64,000 bases of DNA from assembly GCA_007449985.2 (NCBI GenBank), contig VIIQ02000161.1, forward strand, positions 1-64,000, in the 5' to 3' direction. The stretch's first letter is position 1. Each line of letters begins with the position of its first letter. The DNA comes from Desmodesmus armatus (lineage: Eukaryota > Chlorophyta > Chlorophyceae > Sphaeropleales > Scenedesmaceae). Below are positions 31,647 to 45,426 of the stretch, piece by piece. The notes beneath the pieces are model-generated. The model saw only the letters and a list, made by a program, of their open reading frames with translations, had not been told where the DNA came from and searched no databases. A program made the translations under genes and the position numbers.

Positions 31647-34460
31647 AAGAACGCAACCAAAACATATCGGACCGAAGCCGATCATGCTGACTCCATGGCA
31701 ACCCAGCTCAGTGCGGCCCACATCTGCCTCACTTCACCTCGCTTCTGCGTGGTTGCTTGGATGCTGCTAACATGCGAAGCAGACGTCGTACGCCTCCCAC
31801 CACCCACCCCATAGTGCCTCCGTAACCACTCACCACTACACAATGCAACAATGCAGCCAAAGGTGTGCAAACAGCCTCCACACCGATTGGTGCCTCACAA
31901 TTGTGCAGCATCACATCAGCTCAGCAAGCAGTCAAGTAGCTGCCAGTGTGCATGAACAGACCTTCTGTGAAAGCAATTCACTGCTGGGCATGCACCGTTG
32001 CTGTCCGGCTCACACACAAAAAGGCTCATACCCTGGCACTAACACGACGGGAAGGCGGGACCAGCACAACCACAATGCATAAGTGTGAACACAAAGCCCC
32101 TAGCTGCTGTGAGCAACACACGATGCAGTGTGCTTTGGTCTGCCTGCCCCTGTGACAGGCAGCGATGGTCAGCACACCCTTGTAGCACCTGAGCAGATGC
32201 CCACCGCACAAAACCTGACAGTACATCTCTTACAGTCACCAGCAAAGCAGGTCCATCACTGCATGCCACCAGTGACAACCGTCCTCACTTCGCTGTGTAT
32301 GTGCAGCAGGTGCAGTGATTCCAAAATAGAACGAACCTTGACGGCAACATGTCATACATAAGCTGTCAATCGACCGCCACGGCTGAAAGCGCAGCACGAG
32401 GTGCGAACAAAGCAAGCCTTGCAGACAACACCTGCCAACCAAACCTTCGCAATCAAACCCTTGCAACCATGGCCATGTTTGTTGGTTGCAAGCCAGTTTG
32501 TCCCTTTGTTATGCGACAAATCTCTGTGCTCAACATGTGGGCTCACCTGACAACCGCCGCCGCACGTTTGCAAAGCTCAAACAGGCAAGGCACGTCACGC
32601 CGCCTTCCCCAATTGGGGACTTGCAAGCAGTTGAATTCATCCTATCGCAATGCCCCAACAGCCACAATGCATCCAGCCTCCATATTACTGCCTCTGACGC
32701 CATGAAAACCCACGAAACGCACATGACAGGGGTTGTTCAGCACGGCATGAGGCGTGCCATAGCTGCCAAGGGCGCCCTTTCACTTTGTGGTGATTCATAA
32801 GCCCATCTTCATGGGTCAAGCTGCCGCTCATTGCAGCGTCTGCATGGCTTGGGACATCCATACAACATGTCACGCAACAGCTGCCAATTGGGCCAGTTGC
32901 CACCAATGAGCAGCTGTCACATAACCACCAGCTCCAAGTCAATCCGTGCTGCTCAACCCGTGCTGCTGAAATATCACACATATCTGACACGCTTCCAATG
33001 ACCGCCACTTGCGCGTGACACCATCACCAGCAGCCACCAAGACACAAGTCACAAAGTGTGCGTACCAGCCTATCATAAAGACTGGTGTGGCAGTGGCAGC
33101 GTGCTATAAACACTGATGTGCTCTACCAGGCTAGCACCCAGACCGCCAAGCACGAACATGAGGGTCCCAAGACAAGCACAGTTGCTTGTCTGTGGCAGAT
33201 TTCCTGCAGACGGTGCCAGTTGGGCCGCTTGCAAGCATGCTTCTCAACAAGGGAGTGTGCGTGTGGCCGGTGGCAAAATACTGCCTTGAACCCGGCTGGT
33301 GTTGTAACACCGCTTGCTACCGATGGTGAGCTTCGGGCATGTGCCAACAGTGGCAATGTAAGCAGCAACCTGCCAGCTTGACGCACAACCCCTAGGACAG
33401 CGCGTTGCGCCAAGCAAACAAGTCACTCACAGCTTGCTGGCTTGCTTGCACACCAAATCCCGTCAATGCATGCCTCCATCGCTTGCCAACGCCTCCCCAA
33501 AACAGCCAAGAAAACACTAAGCCGCGCCCCACAAGCACATGGCACCCAGAAGGTACAGTCCTTTCAATTCAAAACCTCCTGCAAAACCTCATGCGCTCGC
33601 AAGCTTGGCCAGCAACATGATTGCATCCACACCCTTGTGTCACTCCATACGGGAGGGGCAGCTGCAGGTGATGTCTGGCCAGTCCCAGACTGTTATACTG
33701 GCAATAAGCCCAGTTGAAAAATCCCTTGGGGAGAAGTGGCTTGCAACATGCACCTCCGTCCCTTCACGCACTACACAAGGAGGCGACAGCAGGGATCGAG
33801 GACGCAGGACTGCCAAACGATTATAACATGCCCAAAACCGATGCATTCCCCGGCCACTGTCTGCAATGGTGTTTGCGCAATAACACCCTCGCAAGCAGAG
33901 AGACACGTTGGGCCTGTTGGCCGACACACTGGCCTAGCAGTCCCCACACGGCTAGCTTGCTCGGCCGCAAACTCAAAAGCAGCCAGCGAAGTCATAGGCA
34001 CAGCTTGCACACACAGAGCAGTCCTTCTGGGGCTGATCAATGTGCCACCCATCTCATTCTCCGCCTCTTGCCCACAGACATAATGCAGACCGCAAAGGGC
34101 AAATTCACCCTAGCGCATCGACAACAGCAGATGCCCCTCAACAACGAAGGCAGACTCTGGTGCTCCACATGCACACAGGCCTTGCAACCTTGCCAGACAG
34201 CATATTGCAGCACAGCACTTCACCCTGCGGTACATTGCCTGCATGCCTGTATTGCCCTACCACACCCAACCATGCCCAACGCGCAGCCTTGCGACACACA
34301 TGAACTTGCTGCCGAACACTCAGAGCAGCAACATTGCACAGCTGTTTGGGTGCAGCAGCTGCTGTCGCAACAAAGGCAGCACCATCCGCTGCACCATTCC
34401 ATCATCACAACCCCTGTTCCAGCTGCCCTTCGATTTGGCGGCTGTGACGCAACAGCACCG

Positions 34461-37400
34461 CTACCAGCAGCTGATAAAGTGCACCCTGCCGGTCGTGTCC
34501 CCTGCCATAAGGGTCATCCCTCCTAGGCATGGCCACAGTCCAACCTCAGCAGCAGCCGGCCCAGGGGTGGCCACCCTGCCTGTGCCAGCACCCTCGCCAT
34601 CTACCAGCTGCCTCTGCTGTAGGGAATGCACAGCCGCCTGCTGCTGCAACCGCACATGCAGCCGCCCGTTCACCAGCTGTGGCTGCTGCGACAGAGGCTG
34701 TACCGTCCCCCGGGGCGCAAAGCAGCAGCACACCATCGCCGCATCACCCACGAATAGACCCACAAGCTGGCCCGCCGCAGCATCCCACACCAGGACGCTG
34801 CGGTCCTGGCTGGTACTGGCCAGCCAGCGGCCGTCAGGACTGAATGCCACAGCCGTCACCCGGTCTTTATGCTCGCCGAGTGCGGCCACGCACGCCCCGC
34901 TGTCAACATCCCACAGCCACAGCGCATGCCCGTCGCACACCGTCACCAGCCGCGGCGGCGGCTGCAGGGCTGCTGCAGCAGCTGGGGAGCTGCCGGCAGC
35001 GCCCTGCTGCCGCGCAGCTGCTGCTGCAGCGGATGCGCGGCTGCCTGAGAAGGCTACGTGTGAGACTGGATCAGTGTGCTGGAGGACCTTGAGGCAGGTG
35101 CCGCTGCTGCCACTATGGGGGCCCAGGGCCCACAGGCGCACCGTCCTGTCGTAGCTGGCGGTCGCCAGCAGGCACTCGTCGGGACTCAGCGCAGCAGTGG
35201 TGATGCTGTCCGTGTGGCCCTGCATTGCAACAGACACACCGAATGAAGGTGCCAGCAAAGGAGAAGATGTTACAGCGGAGTACGCGAGCAGCTATGCTGC
35301 AATTGAGGTACCAACATCTCATTGGTCAGTGTCATGTGTCCTACACACACAGCATTGCTTGTGCACCTAGCTACTAGCTTAGTAAGCAACAGCAACAGCC
35401 CTCATCCACTGACATAACTTCAGCATGTATGCGTCATGTTTGGGGTTTATGGCATGGGGCTGTTAGCATGGGGCTGAACAAGTACCAGGCTGGTTTCCCT
35501 GGCATGGTGCTTGCTCCTAAACAAGTTTGCACAACTAGCCGAACAACACACACCTGCAGCACCATGGTGCAAGCACCAGTGGCGGTGTCCCACACCCGCG
35601 CAGTAGCGTCCTTGCTCCAGCTGATTGCCCTGCTGCCGTCCGCCGTCAGCAGCACCCCGTTCACGCCGCCGCTGTGAACCCGCATGGCATCCCGATCCCC
35701 CTTCTTCATCAGCTCACACACAAGCTCGCCCGATCGGGTGTCAAAGACGGCCATGGTGCTGTCCCACAGCAGCACTACGGCAGTGTGCCCATCTGCGCTG
35801 AGGTGCATGCACTTGGTGCGGCTGCCCTGCTTCTGCTGCAGGCACATAGCGGGCTCCCCGGTGTTCATGTCCCAGCGGATCAGCTTGCGGGCACCTGATG
35901 CCGAGTAGGCGCGCATGCCATCCTCGGAAAGCTGCAGCTGCTGCGGAGTGGCTGTGGTATGGCCGACCTGCAGGCAAGCAAGGGAAGCAACAGAGGAGTT
36001 TTGGAGGGAGCTTGGTGCTGTATGCGCACTGGTGTCCTCATGTGCAGGACACACCGTCAGCATTGTGGGGCAGCTTGCTTCACAGCTTGCTTCACAGCTT
36101 GCTTCACAGCTTGCTTCACAGCTTGCTTCACAGCTTGCTTCACAGCTTGCTTCACAGCTTGCTTCACAGCTTGCTTCACAGCTTGCTTCACAGCTTGCTT
36201 CACAGCTTGCTTCACAGCTTGTTGATACGGCCCCGCACAGGTGCCAACCAGGCAATTTTTCTGTGCAATGATGCCAGTAGCCTGGTGTGCTGACTGTAAG
36301 GCATTGCTTTGTAGCGAGTGTTGCTGCTCTGAAGCATGAAACAGTGCGGTTTGCACCAACACCTACCTTGTTGCTGATACAGATGCCTGTTGCTGCATCC
36401 CACAGCCGCAGGCAGCCATCAGTGCCGATGGATGCAGCACGGGTGCCATCCGACCTCGTCACGATGGATATCACCTGCAAGCAACCAGAACATCACAGGG
36501 ATCAACTCCTCAGCCTAAACATCCACTTAGCTGTTGCCCTCCCACGCGCAAGCAGGTGCATGCTTGTGGCGAACAACTGACAACATGATTGCAAGGGAAA
36601 GCTGGCCTCCAAAGACAGACTGCTTGGCAGGACACCAACGCACACACCAACCCATGCCCGTAAGCAACCCCATGACCCATGGTCCACACACCAGCCAATA
36701 GACTAACCAGGGCCCAACCTCACCTTGCCATCATGGACGTCAGTGTTGGAGACATCCTGTGCGTGCATGTCCCAGACCTGTGCGGTCCCATCCAGGCTTC
36801 CAGTGACGGCAAAGCGACCCCTTCTGGTAAGCACCACACACGTCACGTCCTCACTGTGCCCCGTCAGCACCTGCAGACAGCTGCCACTGCAGCAACAGCA
36901 ACAATCCAGTACAGTACAGCATAGTAAAGCACAAAATCAGAGTTTGTTGGCAACCGTGCACTACAGTGCAGTACAGGACGGTACAGGACATTACAAGCGA
37001 GTCAAGGCCTAATGACGGTGCTCATACGCCTTACGAATCGACTTCATGAGGGTGGCCTTCAAAAGCTGCCTGGTGCCGCCTGGCTGCTGCAAGTGACCAT
37101 CCGCCGTCTGCCGCCCACCTGCGCGTCTCCCACAGCCTAGCTGTGCCATCTCCGCTGGCAGTCACTGCCCTGCGGCCGTTGTTGGTGACGGCGACATCGT
37201 TCACCCAGCCAGTGTGACCCTCCAATACGCTGCAGGCAACAACACGTGACGTACGGTACACAGTACAGTACAGCTATTGGGGGACAGAGTTCCAGCCTTA
37301 GCACCTTCCAGCAAGCGAAGGCAGCAGTGAGGTTTCAAGCACTAGGAAGTCATTCCACACCGGCGCAGTTGCCCCAGGAAATGGTCCTATCCGACAGCAG

Positions 37401-40400
37401 CCTGGGCGCAATTCACGCCTGCCAGGAGCTACGTCCACCATTACTGCTCTGCTTTACATGACAGGCACTTTGCAGCCCTCGCCCGCCTCACACCGCAAAC
37501 CAGACTGATTTCGTAATGTTGCGGATGCAGATGATCTCCACAACCCCACCTCAACGGGTGGTAACTTGTGCCATGCCACACGCGCGCGGTGTTGTCGTCG
37601 CTGCAGGTTATGATAACAGAGCTGTCCATGCTGGTCACCACCGCATTCAGCCGCCCGGTGTGGCCTTCCAGCACTGCCACACACTCCCCGGTCCACGCGT
37701 CCCACACACGCGCTGTGCCGTCATGGGAGGCAGACACCAGCATGTGGCTGGCACCCACAAACTGCATGCAAGACATACAAGACAAGCGCCACAGCACAAA
37801 GACCCATGCAGCCTCGTCAGCACACCCTTGCACAGCCACCAGCACGCAGCACCCAGCAGATATCAGCGCATGCTGCATGAGGAGGATCGCTTTCTAGCAC
37901 GTCAACATGCACCTCAGCCAACGCGTTGGGATTGTTCATTTGTATGCCACCCTACACCACACGAGTCCATGGCTAATGACCATCCAACAATACAATCCTG
38001 CACTGCTATGTAACGCCCGCATGTCCCCAGGTAAAAAGCCTGCCCACCTTGACGCTGACCACCCAGCCTGTGTGGCCCCTGCAGGTCTTGAGGCACTCCT
38101 TGTGCTCCAGGTCCCAAACCTTCACACTGAAGTCGTCGCTGCAGCTGGCACCCAGCACACCATCCTGCGACAGCGCCACGTCCAGCACAGCACCTGCAGG
38201 CAAAGACCATGCAGATGTGGAAAGCATTGCGTCAGAAAATGTGTAGCCAACAAGAGATAAGAGGTTATAGAGGTTTGCTAGGTGTCTGCTGCCAGCCAGA
38301 GCCCAAAGCAGTTCACACCCTGTGACTGGTAAAGTCCGTGATAAGCAGCGCCACAGCAGCAAACGGGCACGCCAGAGCACACGCCACACCTACACCTGAC
38401 CACGATACCATGCCGGACATGTACGCAAGAGGCCAGCCCGTACATCATACCCCTCAGTAATCGTCTAACAGCCTTACACATGATGACACCTCGACTGCTG
38501 ATGCGTCCTTACCTGTGCCAAGGTTGGACAGACCGTGGCCTGAGAGCTCCAGCTCCAGCGCTACCGAGCCAACAACCCCCTGGCTGGCTGCGTCCACACC
38601 AGCACTGGCCTGGCGCATGGGGCCACCGCTCTGGCTCATGCCTGGGGCAGCAGCAGGCAGGGACCAGAGGCGGGCTGCCCTGTCCTGTCCTGCGGTCAGG
38701 CACCTGCTGCCGCCGCGGTCAAGGGCGATCGCATTCAGCCTGCGTTGCAGCCAGCACAGCAAACAGATGGCAAGCAGTCATCACGCAGCAGCTGCCACCG
38801 TGTCAGTCTTTGCCTGAAGGCAGCACATGAGCACATGGTGTCACCCTGGTGCTGGCAACCATAGCATAGCAAGCATTACACCCAGCACAGCTGCATAGCT
38901 GTTGCACCAGCTGTTGGACTGGTCACAAGAAAGGGTTTGCAGCAGGGGTCGGGAAGCGAAGCGGGCCCATCTGATGCACAGATACGGTTGCATCACGCCC
39001 ACAGTCTCACATCCAGGCGAGATGTGTCTGTACCACCAGACGCATAGCTAGACAGCTGGAACAGCGCATCCACAAACCGCACCTGCCGTTGTGTGCCCTG
39101 ATGCGCTGCATGAGTGCCCCTGTGCTGAGGTTCCAGCAGCACAAGAAGCCCTCCACATCACCAGACAGGCAGCAGCTGCCATCAGGGGTGACAGCCAGGC
39201 AGGTCAGGGGCTGCACGGCTGGCGCCGGCAGGGGCGTGCCCAGGGGAGACAGACTTGGAGCAGCCTGGGGCGGCCGCAGCTGCAGGATGCAGTCGCCAAT
39301 ATCCATGTCCCACACCTGCAGAGTGACGATGACAGCCAAGGGTAGTGATTCACGATCAATACATAGTCTATGTGACCAGCTAGGTCAAGATAGGCGCGAG
39401 TGCTGGTAATGCGGCTGGACAGGTGCAAGTGCACCAGCCAGCTGATATGCAAGGACACCCCACAGGCGCAGGTAGGTAAGCCTAGGTGAATCTAGCTAAA
39501 CAAGACCCGCTGTCCATGCCATAGCCCACAACACGCAGCGGCTGTTTGCAACCTTGCATACGCACAACCCACCTGTACCCCTCCATCATCTGACGCAGTG
39601 AGCACATCTTTGCCTGACGGGGAGATCACCACGTTCCGGATCGGTCCCAGGTGTCCCCTCAGCGCCATCCTGTGCCTGCCACCCGCCTGCTGCAAGCTAG
39701 GGGTGTAGGCCATGAGGTGGGGAGGCAACAGTGCCTGCTGCTGCTGCTGTTGCAGGACAGCAGGAGGCCACAGCAGGCCTGAGCCCGCACAGCAGGCTGT
39801 GTACTGCTGCTTGAACCACGCATGCATCTCGACAGCATGCTCTGCCTGCTGGCGGGAAAACGACCCGCTGCCACCGGCGCTGCTGTTGCTGTGTAAGCTC
39901 ATCCTAAGAGGCACCTCCTCCATAACATCAGCTGGTGCTGCAGCAGGAGGTGTCGCTGCTGCACCGGTGCCCACTACTGCAGCGATATCCAGCGCAGCCG
40001 ACAGAAAGGCGTCTGCTGCAGCAGACCGCCCCGGCAGTTCGTCGGCATCTCCCGACCCCTGCTCCAGCAGCGAAACCCCAATACCAGCAGGAGGACCGCG
40101 GGAAGACCCCTCCCTAGACACACGCAAGGAAACCCCAGCACCAGCACCAGCAAGGGACCCCACGTCCATGCTTCTGCGCAAGCTGCTACTGCTGCGGCTA
40201 GCAGCCGACATAGCAGCCGCTCCGGGCGCTGATGCAGTTGCCGCTGCCGCCTGCGCTGCTGCCATAAGGCGCAGGACGAGCTGGTTGCGCATGAGCGGCA
40301 CGTGGCTGCGCTCCATGCAGCAGGACAGGCTCATCTGGAAGGCCTGCAGGACAGCCTTGACCAGCGGGTCGCTAGCAACCTGCAGGAGCAACAGACACAA

Positions 40401-43400
40401 CAGGAGTTGTGCAACAAAGTTGTGCCGGTCACTGCTACTTATCATGGTCACCACGCTACCAGTCTCGAGTACCAGCACGAACCTTGATGGCAGCAGCCGC
40501 TGCAATTGTGACAGGTGGGCAGCAAACCATTCACGTCACCAGTGCTGCACCTTGGCCCAAGAATCAGATGTAAGCGAGGATGCAAGACAGCCCTTACACA
40601 CCCGAAGCCCTCATTGATCTGACCTCTTCTTGAACTTCTGTACTGTGCACTGTGCTGTACTGTTCCAACGACACTGCACTGCAATGAGCAGCAAAGAATC
40701 AAAGACCGCTCACCTGCAGATAGCTCCTAAAATCATCCACCACCACCGCTACGCCGTAGCAGTGCAGCTTTACCTCCAGCCAGGCAGGGTCTATCAGCAG
40801 GGAACGGACCTGCGCAAATAAAAAACATCAGCACAACAGCAGGCTCACTGTGAGACATGCGGTACAACTGTACCTGCTGCTGTTTCTGCTGGCCCCAACA
40901 CAACCTGCATGTGAGCGGCAGAGCAGTACAGTTGTGGCAGCAGACCACCAAACAAGCCAGCTCCCTTTTCCAAGTAGCTGAGTTCAACAGCAACCACTGG
41001 AAGATAGCACTGCCGCCCCACAGCTGGCAAGCCACAGTGCTGTGTGCAGCACATCACGACTTCCACATCGAACAGGCACACACATGCCAATACCACAACC
41101 CAGGCATCTCAACATGTCGACGCACACCCCAACTCCAAACCGCCGCACCTGCTCCAGGCGCTCTGCACCCAGCAGGTGGTGAGTGAGCGCCAGCCAGATG
41201 TAGCCATCATTCACATACTCGTTGGGCTGCACCTCCTCGCTGATCATGACAGCACCAGCGGGGTCGCCCATGGCCAGCAGCTGCTGCTGCTGCTGCATGT
41301 GGCGTGCGGCAATGACCTGCCGGCGGTACACGCGCAGTACTGCCTCGTGCGCCTCCCTGAGAGACTCTGGGTGCGCAGCCTGCAGGAGGCAGCCAGGAAA
41401 TAGGAAGAAACAGCCCCACCAAGATGGTCATCACGGCGTGTACCTGCTGAATCCGCAACTTCTGTGTTCAACACATGCTGCAGCAAGCATGCATCCAAAA
41501 AAGCCCTGCGCGCCCTGCGTACTAACACATGCTGCGGTCCTGACGCCTAAGACTAAGAAGCACATGCACTCTTCCTTCCAAGGATTACAACATGACCTGG
41601 GCAGCACAGCTGGGTCCGATTGCTGTTGGGGTAAAGCAGGTTTGCACCATGCAGAGCAGGCACCAGGGACTGACAACACTGCCAGCTCGGGCCCACCTTG
41701 ACACACTCCTGGTGCTCTGGTGAGGGCATGATCCAGCTGGCACCATCAGGAAGCGTGGCCACCTTCAGCACACCCTGCATGACAAAGATCTGCACCGTCT
41801 CCTGTGCCTCGTGAGGGTCTGTGATGCCCCACAGCTGCAGCACAGTGACCAGCGGCACAGGTGCAGACGGCAGCAGCGCTGCCAGCTGGCGGTACATGGC
41901 TGCCAAGTCGGGAGGCAGCAACGACTCAAACACGGCACCTGTGCAAGCAGGCGGCAGCATGCAGGAGCAGCAAATGCACCGTATAACAGGCAGTCAGCGC
42001 TCATAGGTCAACCCAACTGGTCAATTGAAGTACTATTTGGCGCATGCCTGGCACCACACGTGTGTGCATCCTGCAAGCCTCCAGCCTCGCTCAAGAACCC
42101 ATGGTAGACGCCCTGTGCAGCAGCATACCGATCCTGCCTGGCCCTGTCACAAAAACGACAACAAACGATGCAGGGGGCTGCCACTTCTGCTGCTTCAGCT
42201 TTGCACACGAAGGCACAGCTTATGTCCTTGTTTCCACCCACCTCTGCCCTTGAGAGATGTCTCGAAAGCAGCAAAGCTGGGACGCCCGTACGCATCCACC
42301 TCCACATCACCCTCTTGGCCCCCCGCTGCTTCCAACGCAAAGCTGCTGCGCGTGCTGCGAGCCGTGCCACTCCTGGCACCGCTGCTGGCTTTGCTGCCCA
42401 TGCTCTCCATGCTTGCACGCACTCGCTTCGCCAAGCTGCTGCTGCTGCTCTCCCCCGGCTGCGAACTGCTGGCGGCGCCGCTGTTGCCGTTGGCATGCTG
42501 CTCCAACACATCTGGGGACAAACGCTGCTGCTGCTGCATCTTCTGCTGCTGTTGCTGGAGCTGCTGCTTGGCAGTTGGTGGCAGTGGAGGCTGACCGCTG
42601 TTGCTACGGCGAGCAAGGCTGCCCCCGCCATTGGACAGCCGCCTGAGGTCGTCCAAGGGGGGTCCCACAGCATCATACACAAAAGATGCCCTCGCAGACG
42701 TCGACACTGTTGGCAGCTGGCCGCTGCTGCTGTGCGTGCTGAGCCCACCTGACGGGGACTTCTGCAGGGGCCCTGCCTGCTGCTGAGGGCTGCTCTTGCT
42801 GCTGGGCGGCCGTTGGCCAGACTGCTGCTGCTGCTGTGTTGGCTCCTGCTGCTCCTGCTGCGCAGATGCCTGCGAGCTTGCTGCTGCGGGTGCTGGTAGC
42901 GGTTGCGTGCCGCTGGCGCTGCTGCCCTTGCCGCCCGGTCCGACTGCTACCTCTGACCCTGAAGCTGACGCTATGGCAGCTGCTGTTGCAGAGGCTGAGG
43001 CGGGTTTTGAGCCAAGTTGCGAGGTTGAAGAATGTTTGCTGCTGCCAGCGCTGCTGCCTGCGGCACCGCCTGGTTGCGGTGTGCTGCTGCCAGTGCTGCT
43101 GCGTCGGCTCCTGCAAAGAGAGGACACATTGACTCCAGCAGCTCAACCACCATTGCCGCCACCCGCACCCACTACTCGACACACTGTGAACACTGTGATG
43201 AATGCACACGCAGCATGCATCCTCCCCCCATCGAATGATCCTGCCTGTCTGCTTTCGCTGATGCACAAGCTGCAGCTGTGCATCTTGCTGCTGTGGGCTG
43301 CTGTTTGCTGACTTGCAAGCATAAGAGGGAGGCAGTGACCCTCCACTGAGTGCATCTGAGCTGGGCAGCTGCAGCCGCAACATGGACTCAACACGCTCTC

Positions 43401-43902
43401 ACTGACAGCAGAAGCACTGAACCCATGAGGCCCACTCACTCTGTGCTCCTACTGCCGCTGTATCTCCGCAGCAGATGCCTCAGCCCTGCAGCACAGGTGC
43501 AAGGTGAGAAGCAGTGGGGCCAGCCAGCGCCGCGCAGCATCAGATCCTCACGATGCACAGGCAGTCCCATGCAACTTCCTGCACCCTGCGTCCTGCATGG
43601 CGGGTTACTACTTGCAGCCCTTTGTGTGCGCACCATGCATTCTTTCATCATCATCACCTGTCCAACAACAGCAACACCAACAGCACTCACAACCTACTGC
43701 TGTTGGATCCTTTCTGCCGCCCAGCCCAACCCTACCCACCTTTCGCCTCAGCACTGGACTTGCGGTTGCTGCTGCTCCCTCCAGAGTGCCTGGCCTGCAG
43801 TGCATCCTTCGAGTCCCTGCCTTGGCCGGAGCCACCAGCAGCTGCACCGCCATCACTGCCGGGGTCACCATCTGCGCTGGGGCGGCTCTCTTCATTGCCC
43901 AT
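34461..43902 (-). CDS. Apaf-1-like WD40 protein without visible NB-ARC
   Basis: Scaffold of about 1,600 residues. Exons (minus order): 43902-43740 (start proposed at MGNEESRPS), possibly one small exon near 43385-43320, then 43110-42242, 41938-41697, 41379-41149, 40809-40714, 40379-39573, 39315-39083, 38739-38513, 38193-38048, 37761-37550, 37229-37119, 36886-36724, 36474-36367, 35967-35554 and 35219-34461. Phases agree throughout from the 43110 exon on. The N-terminus is Ser/Gln-rich and disordered. Next come a winged-helix-like segment (LAAMYRQLAALLPSAPVPL, VLQLWGI) and an Apaf-1-type helical segment (YVNDGYIWLALTHHLLGAE, LLIDPAWLEVKLH). These normally follow an NB-ARC ATPase, which I cannot find. 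The rest is about 15 WD40 repeats (for example GHTGWVNDVAV..GDGTARLW, VTAVAFSPDGRWLASTSQD), enough for two propellers as in Apaf-1. Start and first exons are uncertain. Confidence 0.75.
36071..36221. repeat. 12-nt minisatellite inside a WD40-gene intron
   Basis: Twelve identical tandem copies of CAGCTTGCTTCA plus a partial thirteenth, with no mismatch. They lie within the 399-nt intron 36366-35968 of the minus-strand gene. All frames of the repeat are open because the unit is a multiple of three and lacks stop codons. Confidence 0.95.
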
Positions 43903-45426
43903 GCTGTCGTTGACAGGTCACAACTGCGCCAGCCGCCCACTGCTGTGTGTCAGTATCTCGCCTCGACTGCCCTAATGACAACACCAGGTGCTGCTTTGGT
44001 CTAGTGCAGTGGGCTGACCCTGGTGCCGGCACACCACCCCTGCATGCTGGGCCTCTGTTGCAGTCCCCTGGTTGGGTCTGGATCACGATGAAAGCAGCAC
44101 TGCTGATGGATCCATCAGACAGCAGACGTGCTGTTTCAACTGCTCACTAGTGATCCTGGAGGGCAAGCAGTCATGAGCAGTGGCTTGGTGGATGTGCACA
44201 CAGGCACGACCACAAGACGGCAGCACAATGTGCCCAGAAGAGTGCACTAGCTACCAGTCGGCAAGGGGTCGTTGATTCAAAATGAAGCATCAACAAGACC
44301 CCAGTTGACTCAGGGCATCCAGTCAGCGGAGGCATGCAGGGGAATGGCAGTTCTCACTTTTTGCTACTGCTTCACAGGCCTAGCTGCGCCAGCTGGAAAC
44401 AGCGGTGTCGGAGACCACACAAAACTGCTTTGTGAGCAAAAACTGCTTTCAGAAGCACGTAAGACGGCCAGATCTTGCTGTCCAATGTGACGAAAGCGAC
44501 TATCGTCAGTGCCAGTCAGCGTCAAGGCGCTTTCGATACAAAACCCATTGCCAATCAGGAAGGAGGTTTCAGTGCGTTGACCCTCGTGCGATGTGTGATT
44601 TGGGGAATGGCAGTTGGCAACTGCTGTAGTAGGTCAAATGTTGCAATCTGGCTGCCCAACGGTGGAGCACGAGTCTCTGGCATGTGCATGATGGAACCTC
44701 ACTGGTCAATGGGCTCAACACTCAACACTCAACTCTCAAAGCTCACCACCCCCCTCCTCTGCCCTTGGCACCTTGCAACATCACAAGTTCAAGTTCAGCA
44801 TCAACGCTGCCAGCCCTCCAACCCTTCTCCGTACCATTTCCCCTATTCATAGCTTAGGAGGCGTTGCAAATGTCCTTGTGTTCAGTTGGTGCAGCAGATG
44901 TGTTGTCCTGCTTTGTCGCTGTGCAAACCGTGCCATTCCTGGCCCACCAGCAGTAGGGTGGTGCATGGTGCACGGGTGCATGCGGGATGCTCTTGCATAT
45001 CAATTACAGCTGACATCGTTAGCGGCTCTGAGCTCTATTCAAGCTGTGTGAGGTAGCCAGGTTCATTCACAGGTCCCCTTCCTACCTGCCGATTGAATCA
45101 CTCTGCCACTCGTTCAACCCTTCAAGAAGCCATCGCAAAGGTTTAATTGACATTTATCGCTCACTGGGAGCGCAGTACATCGTCACTTGCCCTCCCACCT
45201 TCTTAACTATGTCTATCCGGACGTCTCTACCGGACGCAAGCGACTCGCTGTATCAACATCTAAGATGGCATGAGTGTTGCCCGACCAGCTAACCAGCCTC
45301 TTTCGGCGTGTTGATTCAACTAGTGACACCACAGATCTGCCCCCCGTAGCGCTTCTCTGGACCTGTTTGTCTGTACCTCACCAGCCGCGCATCAGCAGTG
45401 ACTCTCTCCCCCTGTATTGTGTCAGC
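43903..45426. promoter_or_regulatory. Divergent spacer between WD40 gene and LACS1
   Basis: No coding signal that I can support. The two genes are head to head, so this 1.5 kb should hold both promoters and 5' UTRs. I recognise no specific element. Confidence 0.4.

Larger units (their letters stand above)
28846..34460. other. Gene-poor convergent spacer, 5.6 kb
   Basis: No protein family is visible on either strand. 29048-29310 matches the MYND1/MYND2 3' flanks. The base skew flips at about 29,600: G/T-rich before it, A/C-rich after it to about 34,400, as expected if the minus-strand WD40 transcript or its downstream region extends far into the spacer. TTACA (TGTAA on the minus strand) at 32230-32234 is the first candidate poly(A) signal I find for that gene. 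Small tandem and direct repeats lie at 31141-31178 and 31522-31646. Confidence 0.45.

Noticed and set aside
34243..35154. 303-codon open frame on the + strand
   Set aside because: Antisense to the last WD40 exon. It has no family features, and the minus strand has clear WD repeats.
36071..36221. Regular repeat array as a CRISPR
   Set aside because: The repeats are directly tandem 12-mers without spacers, in an intron of a eukaryotic gene. It is a minisatellite.
39712..40617. 301-codon open frame on the + strand
   Set aside because: Antisense shadow of the WD40-gene exon 40379-39573, Ala/Ser-rich.
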